Assembly (NCBI RefSeq): GCF_019145205.1
Contig: NZ_JAHSTT010000012.1
Location: 1-64,000, forward strand
Origin: Pseudomonas khavaziana
GTDB lineage: Bacteria > Pseudomonadota > Gammaproteobacteria > Pseudomonadales > Pseudomonadaceae
Direction: 5' to 3'
DNA: 64,000 nucleotides
The notes beneath the pieces were generated by a model. That model had not been told where the DNA came from and made no database searches. It saw nothing but the letters and a program-made list of their open reading frames with translations. The translations under genes were made by a program, and so were the position numbers. Shown here in pieces: positions 52,235-61,270 of this stretch. Every line of letters starts with the position of its first letter. Within the stretch, counting starts at the first letter, position 1.

Positions 52235-53260
52235 ATGACTACTGATGCAGTGCAAACCATGATCCCGACGCTGGACATCACCGAGCGTCCAGCCCCGGCC
52301 CCGCGTGCCAAGGTGGAAGCCGGCGTCAAGCTGCGCGGCGCCGAGAAGGTTGCACGCATCCCGGTCAAGATCATCCCGACCACCGAACTGCCGAAGAAAC
52401 CTGACTGGATCCGCGTGCGCATCCCGGTATCGCCGGAAGTCGACCGTATCAAGGCGCTGCTGCGCAAGCACAAGCTGCACAGCGTGTGCGAAGAAGCCTC
52501 GTGCCCGAACCTGGGCGAATGCTTCTCCGGTGGCACCGCCACCTTCATGATCATGGGTGACATCTGCACCCGTCGTTGCCCGTTCTGTGACGTCGGCCAC
52601 GGCCGTCCGAAGCCTCTGGACGTCAACGAACCGGAAAGCCTGGCCATCGCCATCGCTGACCTGAAACTCAAGTATGTGGTGATCACCTCGGTTGACCGTG
52701 ACGACCTGCGTGACGGTGGTGCCCAGCACTTTGCCGACTGCATCCGCGAAATCCGCAAGCTGTCGCCGAACGTGATGCTCGAAACCCTGGTGCCGGACTA
52801 CCGTGGGCGTATGGACGTCGCGCTGGAAATCACCGCCGCCGAGCCGCCGGATGTGTTCAACCACAACCTGGAAACCGTGCCGCGCCTGTACAAGGCTGCG
52901 CGTCCTGGCTCGGACTACCAGTGGTCGCTGACCCTGCTGCAGAAATTCAAGCAGATGATGCCGCACATCCCGACCAAGTCCGGCTTGATGCTCGGCCTGG
53001 GCGAGACCGATGAAGAAGTGATCGAAGTCATGAAGCGCATGCGCGAACACGACATCGACATGTTGACCCTGGGCCAGTATTTGCAACCGTCCCGCAGCCA
53101 CTTGCCGGTGCAGCGTTTCGTGCACCCGGACACCTTCGCCTGGTTCGCCGAGGAAGGTTACAAAATGGGCTTCAAGAATGTGGCGTCCGGCCCGTTGGTA
53201 CGTTCTTCGTACCATGCCGATGAGCAGGCCAAGCTGGTCAAGGCAAGCCTGGTTTCCTGA
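52235..53260 (+). CDS. lipA: lipoyl synthase
   Basis: A 341-residue radical-SAM enzyme. The auxiliary cluster cysteines (CEEASCPNLGEC) and the radical-SAM triad (CTRRCPFC, CxxxCxxC) are intact, with TLGQYLQPSRSHLPV and the C-terminal RSSYHADEQ serine. It inserts two sulphurs into octanoyl-lysine to make lipoate. The first ~45 residues form an extended N-terminal segment typical of Pseudomonas LipA. It closes the cluster before a REPIN. Confidence 0.97.
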   Translation: MTTDAVQTMIPTLDITERPAPAPRAKVEAGVKLRGAEKVARIPVKIIPTTELPKKPDWIRVRIPVSPEVDRIKALLRKHKLHSVCEEASCPNLGECFSGGTATFMIMGDICTRRCPFCDVGHGRPKPLDVNEPESLAIAIADLKLKYVVITSVDRDDLRDGGAQHFADCIREIRKLSPNVMLETLVPDYRGRMDVALEITAAEPPDVFNHNLETVPRLYKAARPGSDYQWSLTLLQKFKQMMPHIPTKSGLMLGLGETDEEVIEVMKRMREHDIDMLTLGQYLQPSRSHLPVQRFVHPDTFAWFAEEGYKMGFKNVASGPLVRSSYHADEQAKLVKASLVS

Positions 53261-53288
53261 TAGAGGCCTTTGCAACACCGCAAGTCCA

Positions 53289-53380
53289 ATGTGGGAGGGG
53301 GCTTGCCCCCGATAGCGGTGTAGCAGTTCTTTATGAATTGACTGTCACAACGCCATCGGGGGCAAGCCCCCTCCCACATT
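53289..53380. repeat. REPIN (GTGGGAGGGGGCTTGCCCCC type)
   Basis: ATGTGGGAGGGGGCTTGCCC faces GGGCAAGCCCCCTCCCACAT; both halves match closely. It lies between lipA and ldcA. Confidence 0.9.
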
Positions 53381-53410
53381 TCGTTTCGCGTTGACCAGGG
53401 AGAGTTATAG

Positions 53411-54331
53411 ATGACAGCAGCCGTTCCAGCCCTTCGTTCTGAAGGCACCATCGCCCTGATCGCCCCCGCCGGCCCAGCTGCACTGGATGTTGAAAAAGCC
53501 GGGCAATGGATGCGTGCCCGTGGCTATGACCTGCGCATTTATCCCGGTGTATACGAAAGCGACGGCTACCTGGCTGGCAGCGATGCAGTGCGCCTGCGCG
53601 ACGTGCATGCCGCCTTCGCCAACCCCGAAGTCGATGCCATCCTCTGCCTGCGCGGCGGCTACGGCACGCCACGCCTGCTCGACGCGCTGGACTTCGACCT
53701 GCTGCGCGCCAACCCCAAGCCGTTCGTGGGCTACAGCGATATCACCGCCTTGCACCTGGCAATCAACCGCTACGCTGGTTTTGTGACATTCCACGGGCCG
53801 ATGCTCAATGCCGACCTGCTTGGCGGCAAACAGCAACCCACCGAATCCTCGTTGTTCAGCCTTCTGCGTGGCCAACTGGGCGCCGGCAGTGTGCTTGCGC
53901 ACCCAGCGGCCTACCCATTGACCACGATAGAGCCTGGTATCGCCTGTGGGCGCTTGCTGGGCGGTAACCTATCGATGATCGCCGCGGTCATGGGCACGCC
54001 GTATGAAATAGACGCCGAAGGCATCATCCTGTTTATCGAGGACGTCAACGAGCCGCTCTATCGTATCGACCGCCTGCTGACTCACCTGCGCCTGGCAGGC
54101 AAGCTGGCCCAGGTTGCCGGTGTGCTGGTAGGCGACGTGGCGGGTGTGGATAACGTCGCGCTGGAGAGGTTGCTGAAGCAGACTTTCAAACCGCTGTGCA
54201 TTCCAGTGCTGGCAGGCTGGCGTAGTGGGCACTGTGACCCGAACCTGACGTTGCCGATGGGCGCTTTGGTGCGCCTGGATGCAGGAGAGCAGCGGGTTGT
54301 GTTGGAGCAGGATGTAGTGTTCAACCCCTGA
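53411..54331 (+). CDS. ldcA: LD-carboxypeptidase, S66 family
   Basis: A 306-residue enzyme with the S66 serine in the ILCLRGGYGTPRLLD and GYSDITALHLAINRYAGFVTFHGPM region, the conserved glutamate in GIILFIEDVNEPLYRIDRLL and the histidine in WRSGHCDPNLTLPMG. It releases the terminal D-Ala from cytosolic murein tetrapeptides during wall recycling, feeding Mpl substrates made upstream at 32 kb. It is flanked by REP elements on both sides. Confidence 0.93.
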   Translation: MTAAVPALRSEGTIALIAPAGPAALDVEKAGQWMRARGYDLRIYPGVYESDGYLAGSDAVRLRDVHAAFANPEVDAILCLRGGYGTPRLLDALDFDLLRANPKPFVGYSDITALHLAINRYAGFVTFHGPMLNADLLGGKQQPTESSLFSLLRGQLGAGSVLAHPAAYPLTTIEPGIACGRLLGGNLSMIAAVMGTPYEIDAEGIILFIEDVNEPLYRIDRLLTHLRLAGKLAQVAGVLVGDVAGVDNVALERLLKQTFKPLCIPVLAGWRSGHCDPNLTLPMGALVRLDAGEQRVVLEQDVVFNP

Positions 54332-54352
54332 GGCTGATTTTTCCTGCTAAAT

Positions 54353-54429
54353 CGCAATCGGGGGCAAGCCCCCTCCCACAGATTCCGCGTACGGTCAAAT
54401 GTGGGAGGGGGCTTGCCCCCGATTGCGGT
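54353..54429. repeat. REP pair in outward (swapped) arrangement
   Basis: The left unit reads GGGGGCAAGCCCCCTCCCAC and the right unit GTGGGAGGGGGCTTGCCCCC, the reverse order of the other REPINs here. The spacer is only about 17 bases. Confidence 0.8.
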
Positions 54430-54446
54430 AGTCGCCATACAACTAT

Positions 54447-55772
54447 TTACCGGCTTTGCAGCGATTCCAGCAACTTCACCGTCGGATACCCATCTGCCGG
54501 CCAGCCCAACGCCTGCTGCGCCGCTCGAATCGCCTTGCGCGTGTTGGCGCCGATAATCCCATCCGCATTACCCGCGTCATAACCCTTGGCGCTGAGCGCC
54601 GTTTGCAGGTCGATACGCTGTGAGCGGCTCAGCGGCAGCTCATCTTTGGGCCAACTGCCACGAATCACACCGCCGCCGCCAAATCGCTCCGACAACAGGC
54701 CAACTGCCAGCGCATAGGATGACGAGTTGTTGTACTTGAGGATCGCACGGAAGTTATCCAGCACGAGGAACGCCGGGCCGCGGTAACCGGCCGGCAACAG
54801 CAGGGCGGCGGACAATTGATCGACGTTGGCCGGCAGGCTCACACCGGGTGGCAACTGAATCCCCAGTTGCAGCCATTCGGCGACACTCTTGCGCACGCCA
54901 CCATCGGCCAGGCTGTAATCGAAGCCCGAGGGAAGCGGCTGCACTTCTACACCCCAAGGTTGGCCTTTCTGCCAGCCGGAGCTTTGCAGGTAATGCGCAG
55001 TGGAGGCGAGGGCGTCGGACGGGCTGTTCCAGATATCACGGCGACCGTCACCGTCGAAGTCCACGGCATGGGTGTTATAGGTGGTCGGGATAAACTGGGT
55101 TTGGCCCATTGCACCGGCCCATGAGCCTTTCATCTGGTCGGCCTGAATATCGCCATGCTGGATGATCTGCAGTGCCGCCAGCAGTTGCGCCTGGGCAAAG
55201 GCCGGGCGACGGCCTTCGTAGGCCAGGGTGGCGAGGGAGCGGATCACCGAGTTGTTGCCCTGGAACGCGCCGAAGTTGCTCTCCATGCCCCACACCGAGA
55301 CCAGCGCCTGGCGGTCGACACCATAGCGCTGCTCAATGCTTTGCAGGATATCGGCGTACTTGACCAACAGCGCCTGACCATTACGCACTCGCACCGGTGA
55401 CAGGGCGCCATCGAGGTATTCCCACACTGGGCGGGAAAACTCCGGCTGGCTGCGGTCGGCGCGAATCACCGCCATATCAGGGGTGACGCCGGCAAAGGCG
55501 TTATCGAAGACGTCGGCTGTGATCCCCGCCTGCAGGGCTTGCGCACGAAAGCCAGCCTGCCATTCGGCAAAGGTCTGGGTCGGTTGGATAGCGAGATTGT
55601 CTACCGCCAGCGGGGCAACCACGGCAGGCGCGATGGCCGGTGCGGTCTGGAGCTTGGGCAGGGGTTGCGCGTCCGCGGCGGTAGGTTTTTCCGCACAGGC
55701 GACGAGCAGAATGAGGCTGGAGGCAGCGATCAATTGGCGAAGGTGCCAACGACGGGAAAGGCTAGAGGGCAT
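54447..55772 (-). CDS. MltB-like lytic transglycosylase with peptidoglycan-binding domain
   Basis: A 441-residue lipoprotein (MPSSLSRRWHLRQLIAASSLILLVAC, lipobox Cys26). A GH103 domain follows (LVSVWGMESNFGAFQGNNSVI with the catalytic glutamate, GSWAGAMGQTQFIPTTYNTHAVDFDGDGRRDIW). A C-terminal PG_binding_1 domain ends the protein (LQTALSAKGYDAGNADGIIGANTRKAIRAAQ). It is a second, longer MltB-type enzyme besides the one at 47.9 kb. Confidence 0.93.
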   Translation of the reverse strand: MPSSLSRRWHLRQLIAASSLILLVACAEKPTAADAQPLPKLQTAPAIAPAVVAPLAVDNLAIQPTQTFAEWQAGFRAQALQAGITADVFDNAFAGVTPDMAVIRADRSQPEFSRPVWEYLDGALSPVRVRNGQALLVKYADILQSIEQRYGVDRQALVSVWGMESNFGAFQGNNSVIRSLATLAYEGRRPAFAQAQLLAALQIIQHGDIQADQMKGSWAGAMGQTQFIPTTYNTHAVDFDGDGRRDIWNSPSDALASTAHYLQSSGWQKGQPWGVEVQPLPSGFDYSLADGGVRKSVAEWLQLGIQLPPGVSLPANVDQLSAALLLPAGYRGPAFLVLDNFRAILKYNNSSSYALAVGLLSERFGGGGVIRGSWPKDELPLSRSQRIDLQTALSAKGYDAGNADGIIGANTRKAIRAAQQALGWPADGYPTVKLLESLQSR

Positions 55773-55834
55773 GCACAGGTCCAGGGGGTTACAAATCAGG
55801 TATAGACCTTATCATGCCAGAGGGGCGCTTGCCT

Positions 55835-55999
55835 TCAGGCAGCCAGAAAGTAAGAAGCCTCCCAGCTATTAGACTGGAAGGCTTCGCGGCGGTAGCTGCC
55901 TTTGCCCTTGCCGGCGCGTTCCTGGCGGCTGCGGAACAAGGGCTGGGCGATGATGGATTTGGCCTTGTTGGGGCCATGCTTGGATGGCTTTTTGCTCAT
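55835..55999 (-). CDS. arfA: alternative ribosome-rescue factor ArfA
   Basis: A 54-residue basic protein starting MSKKPSKHGPNKAKSIIAQP. The ArfA signature PLFRSRQERAGKGKGSYRRE and the late NSWEASYF are present. ArfA binds ribosomes stalled on messages without a stop codon and recruits RF2. The last codons sit inside a hairpin (55854-55885). In known arfA genes such a hairpin truncates the mRNA so that the protein is made only when tmRNA is short. ATG 55999 is chosen because it begins the conserved sequence. Confidence 0.9.
   Translation of the reverse strand: MSKKPSKHGPNKAKSIIAQPLFRSRQERAGKGKGSYRREAFQSNSWEASYFLAA
55854..55885 (-). promoter_or_regulatory. hairpin within the 3' end of arfA
   Basis: GAAGCCT / AGGCTTC (7 bp) and CCAG / CTGG (4 bp) form one interrupted stem with an 8-base loop, inside the coding region before the stop. 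TTCTTACTTTCT follows on the minus strand, so termination or RNase III cleavage inside the gene is plausible. Confidence 0.7.
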
Positions 56000-56100
56000 G
56001 ATGGTTCTCTCGCTAGGGTGTGGAATGGAGCGGTGCAAATCATCTGCCGAAGTTGCCCGGCTGTAAAGCCTGACGACATGTAGGAAAGGTACGCGGTCAA

Positions 56101-56189
56101 ATGTGGGAGGGGGCTTGCTCCCGATAGCGGTGTGTCAGCCACTGAAAATGTCGACTGATGCACTGCAATCGGGAGCAAGCCCCCACATT
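56101..56189. repeat. REPIN (GTGGGAGGGGGCTTGCTCCC type)
   Basis: ATGTGGGAGGGGGCTTGCTC faces GGGAGCAAGCCCCCACAT; the right unit lacks three bases. It lies between arfA and holA. Confidence 0.88.
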
Positions 56190-56215
56190 GGATCTATGGT
56201 GTGTTTAAGTGAGGA

Positions 56216-57253
56216 TTATTCGGCGGGCAGGGTGAGGCGCTGGCCGGCCATCAACAGCGACAGACGGCTCAGGCTCATCCACGGCGAGCCGGCCGCCTGG
56301 CCCTTGATCTGTGCGTCGATGCGCTGGGCTTCCAGCAACAGTTGCGCCCAGCGTTGCGCCGAGTGCCGTTGCAGGGCTTTGCTCATCAGGGGCTTGCGCT
56401 TGTCCCACACCGGAGGCCTGGCCTGGCTGAAACATTTGTCCAGGGGTGTGCCCTGGCTGTATTGCAGGGCAATGTTCGCCAGTACCCGCAACTCCCGAGC
56501 CAGGGCCCAGAGAATCACGGGCGGTTCCACCCCTTCGCCACGCAGGCCTTCGAGCATGCGCAGGGCGTGGGCGGGCTCGCCGTTGAGGATCGCATCCACC
56601 AGGCCGAACACATCAAAGCGAGCGCTGTCAGCGACTGCGCCTTGTACGGTTTCGACAGTGATCTGCCCATCCTCGGCCATCAGCTTGAGCTTTTCGATCT
56701 CCTGGGCGGCGGCAAGCAGGTTGCCCTCGACCCGGGCAGCAATCAGCTCTACGGCATCTTGTGTCGCCGCCAGCCCCGATTGTGACAAGCGCTGACGAAT
56801 CCACTGCGGTAACTGGTTGCTGTCCACTGGCCAGATCTGGATGAACTGGGTCTGTGGGCCTTCTACCAACGCCTTGCCCCACTTGGTTTTCTGTGCGCTG
56901 CCGTCAAGCTTGGGCAGGCTGACCAGCAAGATCGTGTCTTCGGCAGGGCGCGAGCAGTATTCCATCAACGCTGCCGCACCTTTGTCGCCCGGCTTGCCCG
57001 AGGGCAGGCGCAGTTCCAGCAGGCGCTTTTCGGCAAACAACGACATGCTGGCGCCGGCCTGCAGCAATGTACCCCAGTCGAAACTGGCGTCGGCGCTGAA
57101 GACCTGGCGTTCATCGAAGCCTTGCTGACGTGCGGCGGTGCGGATAGCGTCGGCCGCTTCCTGGCACAGCAACGGGTCATCGCCGCTGACAATATAGACA
57201 GGCGCGAGGCCACCTTGCAGGTGCTTGGCGAGTTGGGCGGGGGCAAGTTTCAT
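56216..57253 (-). CDS. holA: DNA polymerase III delta subunit
   Basis: A 345-residue clamp-loader subunit: MKLAPAQLAKHLQGGLAPVYIVSGDDPLLCQEAADAIRTAA, the three-helix NLLAAAQEIEKLKLMAEDGQITVETV and FDVFGLVDAILNGEPAHALRMLEGLRGEGVEPPVILWALARELR. Delta opens the beta sliding clamp. It is 39 bp after lptE in the leuS-lptE-holA operon, the standard gammaproteobacterial order. Confidence 0.95.
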   Translation of the reverse strand: MKLAPAQLAKHLQGGLAPVYIVSGDDPLLCQEAADAIRTAARQQGFDERQVFSADASFDWGTLLQAGASMSLFAEKRLLELRLPSGKPGDKGAAALMEYCSRPAEDTILLVSLPKLDGSAQKTKWGKALVEGPQTQFIQIWPVDSNQLPQWIRQRLSQSGLAATQDAVELIAARVEGNLLAAAQEIEKLKLMAEDGQITVETVQGAVADSARFDVFGLVDAILNGEPAHALRMLEGLRGEGVEPPVILWALARELRVLANIALQYSQGTPLDKCFSQARPPVWDKRKPLMSKALQRHSAQRWAQLLLEAQRIDAQIKGQAAGSPWMSLSRLSLLMAGQRLTLPAE

Positions 57254-57292
57254 AGGCGGGTCGAACGGGGCGCCGGGGGCGCCCCGCCTGGC

Positions 57293-57898
57293 TTACTCGA
57301 CTGGAACTTCAACAGGCGATTGTTTCGGCGTGTTGTCTTCATACTCTTGCGCGGCTTTCAGGGCATCGGCGTCAGCCTTGGCCTTGTTGTCGGCGGTTTG
57401 CTGCAGGGCAGCCAGCTTTTCCGGGGTGAGCATTTGCAGGCGAGTCATCATGCGCTGGATCAGCTCACGACGCATTTCCTTGCGCACCTGAATAGTCTCG
57501 GAGTCCGAACCCACCAGGTTATTGCCATCGTGGCTCACCACTTTCTGCACCTGGATCTTGTCACCCATCAGCGGCAAGTTGTCGCGACCTTGTACTTCGA
57601 AGAGGAGCGCAGTGTTCAACTCGACGTCTGACGCACGGCCGGCGCTGGCGTAGCTGATATTGCGCTGGGTTTCTTTCTCATCCGTCAGGATCAGTTTGTA
57701 GGTCGCGCCGTTGTACACGTGCACGCCGCTGTTTTCCAGGGTCTGGCGCAGTTGGGTCACGGTCTCGCCATAGGCGTTGCGAGCGGTGAGGTCGAGTTCC
57801 TTGAGCGACAACTCATTGGTGCCGGTGCCGCGCAGCTGGAAGCCGCAAGCGCTTAACAGCACGGCAAGGCCCATAACCAGCAGATTGCGTTTGATCAT
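57293..57898 (-). CDS. lptE: LPS-assembly lipoprotein LptE
   Basis: A 201-residue lipoprotein (MIKRNLLVMGLAVLLSAC, lipobox Cys18, then GFQLRGTG). LptE plugs the outer-membrane LptD barrel and helps to insert lipopolysaccharide. The C-terminal ~40 residues are charged and Ala/Lys-rich (TADNKAKADADALKAAQEYE). It lies between leuS and holA in one transcript. Confidence 0.95.
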   Translation of the reverse strand: MIKRNLLVMGLAVLLSACGFQLRGTGTNELSLKELDLTARNAYGETVTQLRQTLENSGVHVYNGATYKLILTDEKETQRNISYASAGRASDVELNTALLFEVQGRDNLPLMGDKIQVQKVVSHDGNNLVGSDSETIQVRKEMRRELIQRMMTRLQMLTPEKLAALQQTADNKAKADADALKAAQEYEDNTPKQSPVEVPVE

Positions 57899-57987
57899 TT
57901 TGTTGCTCCCCTTGAAACCATGTGGGCCATATCGAGGCCCTAAAGGTTTAGTTCGGCACAGGGCCCAAGCCCCGCGCCCGATCCGAT

Positions 57988-60594
57988 TTAGCTGGCGACG
58001 ATGTTGACCAGTTTGCCGGGCACCACGATCACTTTGCGGATCGTCAGGCCTTCGGTAAAGCGCAGCACGTTCTCGTTGATACGTGCAGCGGCCTCAACCT
58101 CTTCACGGCTGGCGCTGGCCGGCATATCGATCTGGCCGCGCAGTTTACCGTTGACCTGGATGACCAATTGCAGCGTGTCCTGTACCAGGGCGCTGTCATC
58201 CTGCACTGGCCAGGCGGCATCGATTACGGCGCCGCTGTGGCCCAAACGGCTCCACAGTTCATGGCTGATGTGCGGCGTGATCGGTGCGAGCAACAGAGTA
58301 ACTGTTTCCAGGCCTTCCTGGATCAGCGCGCGGTCAAGTTCTGTAGCCTGCGGGGCTTTTTCCAGCACGTTCATCAGCGTCATCACCTGGGCGATGGCGG
58401 TGTTGAACTTGTGGTGCTGCCCTACGTCCTGGCTGGCCTGGCGGATGGCCAGGTGGGTGCTGCGACGAATGGCTTTCTGCTCGTCGTTCAAGGCCGCGAC
58501 GTCCAGCTTGCCCGGCAAGCCTTGGCTGACATGGGCATGGGCCAGGCGCCAGACGCGCTTGAGGAAGCGGTGCGAGCCTTCGACGCCGGAGTCGGACCAT
58601 TCGGCGCTCATGTCAGGCGGCGAGGCGAACATCATGAACAGGCGGCAGGTGTCGGCGCCGAACTGGTCGATCATCGACTGCGGGTCGACACCGTTGTTCT
58701 TCGACTTGGCCATCTTCTCGGTGCCACCGATTTCCACCGGCAGACCGTCGGATTTCAGCTTGGCACTGATCACCTTGGCCTTGCTGTCACGCTCGAGCTC
58801 GACATCCGCCGGGTTGAACCAGGTGTAGGCACCATTGGCTTCACGGCGGTAGTAGGTCTCGGCGATCACCATGCCCTGGGTCAGCAGGTTCTTGAACGGC
58901 TCATCGGAACTCACCAGGCCTTCGTCGCGCATCAGCTTGTGGAAGAAACGCGCATACAGCAGGTGGAGAATGGCGTGTTCGATGCCGCCGATGTACTGGT
59001 CAACCGGCAACCAATGGTCGGCTGCGGTTTTTTGCACCAGGCCGCCTTCATAGTGCGGCGAGGCGTAGCGGGCGTAGTACCACGAGGACTCGACAAAGGT
59101 GTCCATGGTGTCGGTTTCACGCTTGGCCGGTGCGCCGCATTTCGGGCAGCTGCACTCGTAGAACTGCGGCATGCGCGCCAGCGGCGAGCCAGCGCCGTCC
59201 GGCACGACGTCTTCCGGCAGGACGACCGGCAGTTGGTCTTCCGGCACCGGCACGTCGCCGCAGGTCTCACAGTGGATGATCGGGATCGGGCAGCCCCAGT
59301 AGCGCTGGCGGCTGATGCCCCAGTCGCGCAGGCGGAACTGGGTGCGCGAGGCACCGAGGTTTTTCTTGATCAGCGCGACTTCGATGGCGTCGAAGGCGCC
59401 TTGGAAGTCCAAACCGTCGAACTCGCCGGAATTGATCAGGGTGCCGTGCTCGCCGTAGGCGTCCTGCCAGGGGGCCGGGTTGGTGTCGCCCGAGCTGGTG
59501 CGCACCACGGACTTGATCGGCAGGTTGTACTTGGTGGCGAATTCGAAGTCGCGCTCGTCGTGAGCCGGGACCGCCATGACAGCGCCATCGCCGTAGTGCA
59601 TCAGCACGTAGTTGGCGACCCATACCGGCAGTTTGTCGCCCGTCAGCGGGTGTTCGACGAACAGTCCGGTCGGCAGGCCTTTTTTCTCCTGGGTGGCGAC
59701 GTCGGCTTCGGCCACGCTGCCGCCTTTGCATTCGGCGATGAACGCCTGCAGCTCAGGGTTGTTCTGTGCGGCCTGGGTGGCCAGCGGGTGTTCGGCGGCC
59801 ACGGCGACGTAGGTCGCGCCCATCAGGGTATCCGGACGGGTGGTGAAGACTTTCAGTGCACCGGCTTCGCCGATGGAATCGACGTTGTACGGGAACTGTA
59901 CTTCCATGCCCTTGGATTTGCCGATCCAGTTGCGTTGCATGGTCTTGACCTGTTCAGGCCAGCCCGGCAAGTCATCGAGGCTCGACAAGAGTTCATCGGC
60001 GTAGGCGGTGATCTTGAAATAGTACATCGGGATTTCGCGCTTTTCGATCAGCGCGCCGGAGCGCCAGCCGCGGCCGTCTATGACCTGCTCGTTGGCCAGT
60101 ACGGTCTGGTCGATCGGGTCCCAGTTCACGGTACCGCTCTTTTTATAGATCACGCCTTTTTCGAACAGGCGAGTGAACAGCCATTGTTCCCAGCGGTAGT
60201 AGTCCGGCTTGCAGGTGGTCACTTCGCGAGACCAGTCCACTGCCAGGCCCAGGCTGCGCAGCTGGGTCTTCATGTAGGCGATGTTTTCGTAGGTCCACTT
60301 GGCGGGCGCCACGTTGTTTTTCATCGCGGCGTTTTCCGCCGGCATGCCGAAGGCGTCCCACCCCATGGGTTGCAGGACGTTCTTGCCGAGCATGCGCTGG
60401 TAGCGGGAAATCACGTCGCCGATGGTGTAGTTACGCACGTGCCCCATGTGTAGCTTGCCGCTGGGGTAAGGGAACATCGACAGGCAGTAGTAAGTCTCCT
60501 TGCCTGGCTGTTCACTGACTTCAAAGGACTTCTGCTCGTCCCAGAAGGTTTGGGCGGCATTTTCTATTTCACGGGGCTGATATTGTTCGTGCAT
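57988..60594 (-). CDS. leuS: leucyl-tRNA synthetase
   Basis: An 868-residue class I synthetase from MHEQYQPREIENAAQTFWDEQ; the frame continues 83 codons upstream without family similarity. It has the HIGH motif as HMGH (PYPSGKLHMGHVRNYTIGD), the KMSKS motif as KMAKS (EKMAKSKNNGVDPQSM), the editing domain and the zinc-like module with CETCGD and CSCPKCG. It charges tRNA-Leu. It is the first gene of the leuS-lptE-holA operon. KMAKS replaces KMSKS, which is common in LeuS. Confidence 0.98.
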   Translation of the reverse strand: MHEQYQPREIENAAQTFWDEQKSFEVSEQPGKETYYCLSMFPYPSGKLHMGHVRNYTIGDVISRYQRMLGKNVLQPMGWDAFGMPAENAAMKNNVAPAKWTYENIAYMKTQLRSLGLAVDWSREVTTCKPDYYRWEQWLFTRLFEKGVIYKKSGTVNWDPIDQTVLANEQVIDGRGWRSGALIEKREIPMYYFKITAYADELLSSLDDLPGWPEQVKTMQRNWIGKSKGMEVQFPYNVDSIGEAGALKVFTTRPDTLMGATYVAVAAEHPLATQAAQNNPELQAFIAECKGGSVAEADVATQEKKGLPTGLFVEHPLTGDKLPVWVANYVLMHYGDGAVMAVPAHDERDFEFATKYNLPIKSVVRTSSGDTNPAPWQDAYGEHGTLINSGEFDGLDFQGAFDAIEVALIKKNLGASRTQFRLRDWGISRQRYWGCPIPIIHCETCGDVPVPEDQLPVVLPEDVVPDGAGSPLARMPQFYECSCPKCGAPAKRETDTMDTFVESSWYYARYASPHYEGGLVQKTAADHWLPVDQYIGGIEHAILHLLYARFFHKLMRDEGLVSSDEPFKNLLTQGMVIAETYYRREANGAYTWFNPADVELERDSKAKVISAKLKSDGLPVEIGGTEKMAKSKNNGVDPQSMIDQFGADTCRLFMMFASPPDMSAEWSDSGVEGSHRFLKRVWRLAHAHVSQGLPGKLDVAALNDEQKAIRRSTHLAIRQASQDVGQHHKFNTAIAQVMTLMNVLEKAPQATELDRALIQEGLETVTLLLAPITPHISHELWSRLGHSGAVIDAAWPVQDDSALVQDTLQLVIQVNGKLRGQIDMPASASREEVEAAARINENVLRFTEGLTIRKVIVVPGKLVNIVAS

Positions 60595-60855
60595 GGCTAC
60601 TTTTGAACTGGATAGGGGTGGCCTAATCCTCTTCGGTGCACTGTCCGGGTTGTTCGACACCAAGAAGCGGCGCGTCCATGCCCAAACCCTGCGGGAAGTG
60701 GAGTTACAGGAAGCGCCGTAGCATACATGACCCCACTCTATCGAGGGAAACCCTGATTGCGCGGCAAGGGCCGTCTGTCGCGGCAGCGGGCAGGCACAGC
60801 AACGGGGGCTACGCTGTTTAGTGGGGAGCAAGTATTTCTTCAATGAGGTGAGGGG

Positions 60856-61173
60856 ATGGTTGAATCGCAGCGAACTTTAACGAAACCGCAGTTGTATGAG
60901 GGACTGATCGACCGTTTGGGTCGGGCATTGGATGCCGCAAGAACCGCAGGCCGATTGCGTGGTGAACGGCCTCTGGAGCTGGAGTTGCGAGGCTTGAGCC
61001 AGGCGGAACTTGAACTGATCAAGAACTACCTGGAGTTGAATCACCACCGCGCCTCTCATGGGCAGGCCTCCCCGCCAGCCCAAGAGCCTCCTCGTTCGGC
61101 CAAGGTTGTCTGGCTGAAGGATCTGGCGGCCGGTCGCGGCCCGGAAAAATCCCGGTCCGTACGGTGCAAGTGA
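60856..61173 (+). CDS. conserved hypothetical protein, divergent from leuS
   Basis: A 105-residue protein with a strong GAGGTGAGGGG ribosome site. The first ~65 residues are helical (LYEGLIDRLGRALDAARTAGRL, LSQAELELIKNYLELNHHR); the tail is Pro-rich and ends basic. Similar proteins occur at this locus in other pseudomonads from memory. No domain or function is recognised. Confidence 0.7.
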   Translation: MVESQRTLTKPQLYEGLIDRLGRALDAARTAGRLRGERPLELELRGLSQAELELIKNYLELNHHRASHGQASPPAQEPPRSAKVVWLKDLAAGRGPEKSRSVRCK

Positions 61174-61270
61174 AGCACAGTGCTATCCGTTAATTTTCTC
61201 CAAGCAGGCTGGTAAAGATTGTCGCTCAACCCCGTTGCATCTAGGCTTCGGGCATCTTTGGAGATGCCCG

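Noticed and set aside
53289..54429. Repeated GTGGGAGG units considered as a CRISPR-like array
   Set aside because: The units are inverted pairs scattered between genes, with no regular spacers and no cas genes. They are REP elements.
58168..60453. A 761-codon plus-strand frame inside leuS
   Set aside because: Antisense shadow of leuS.
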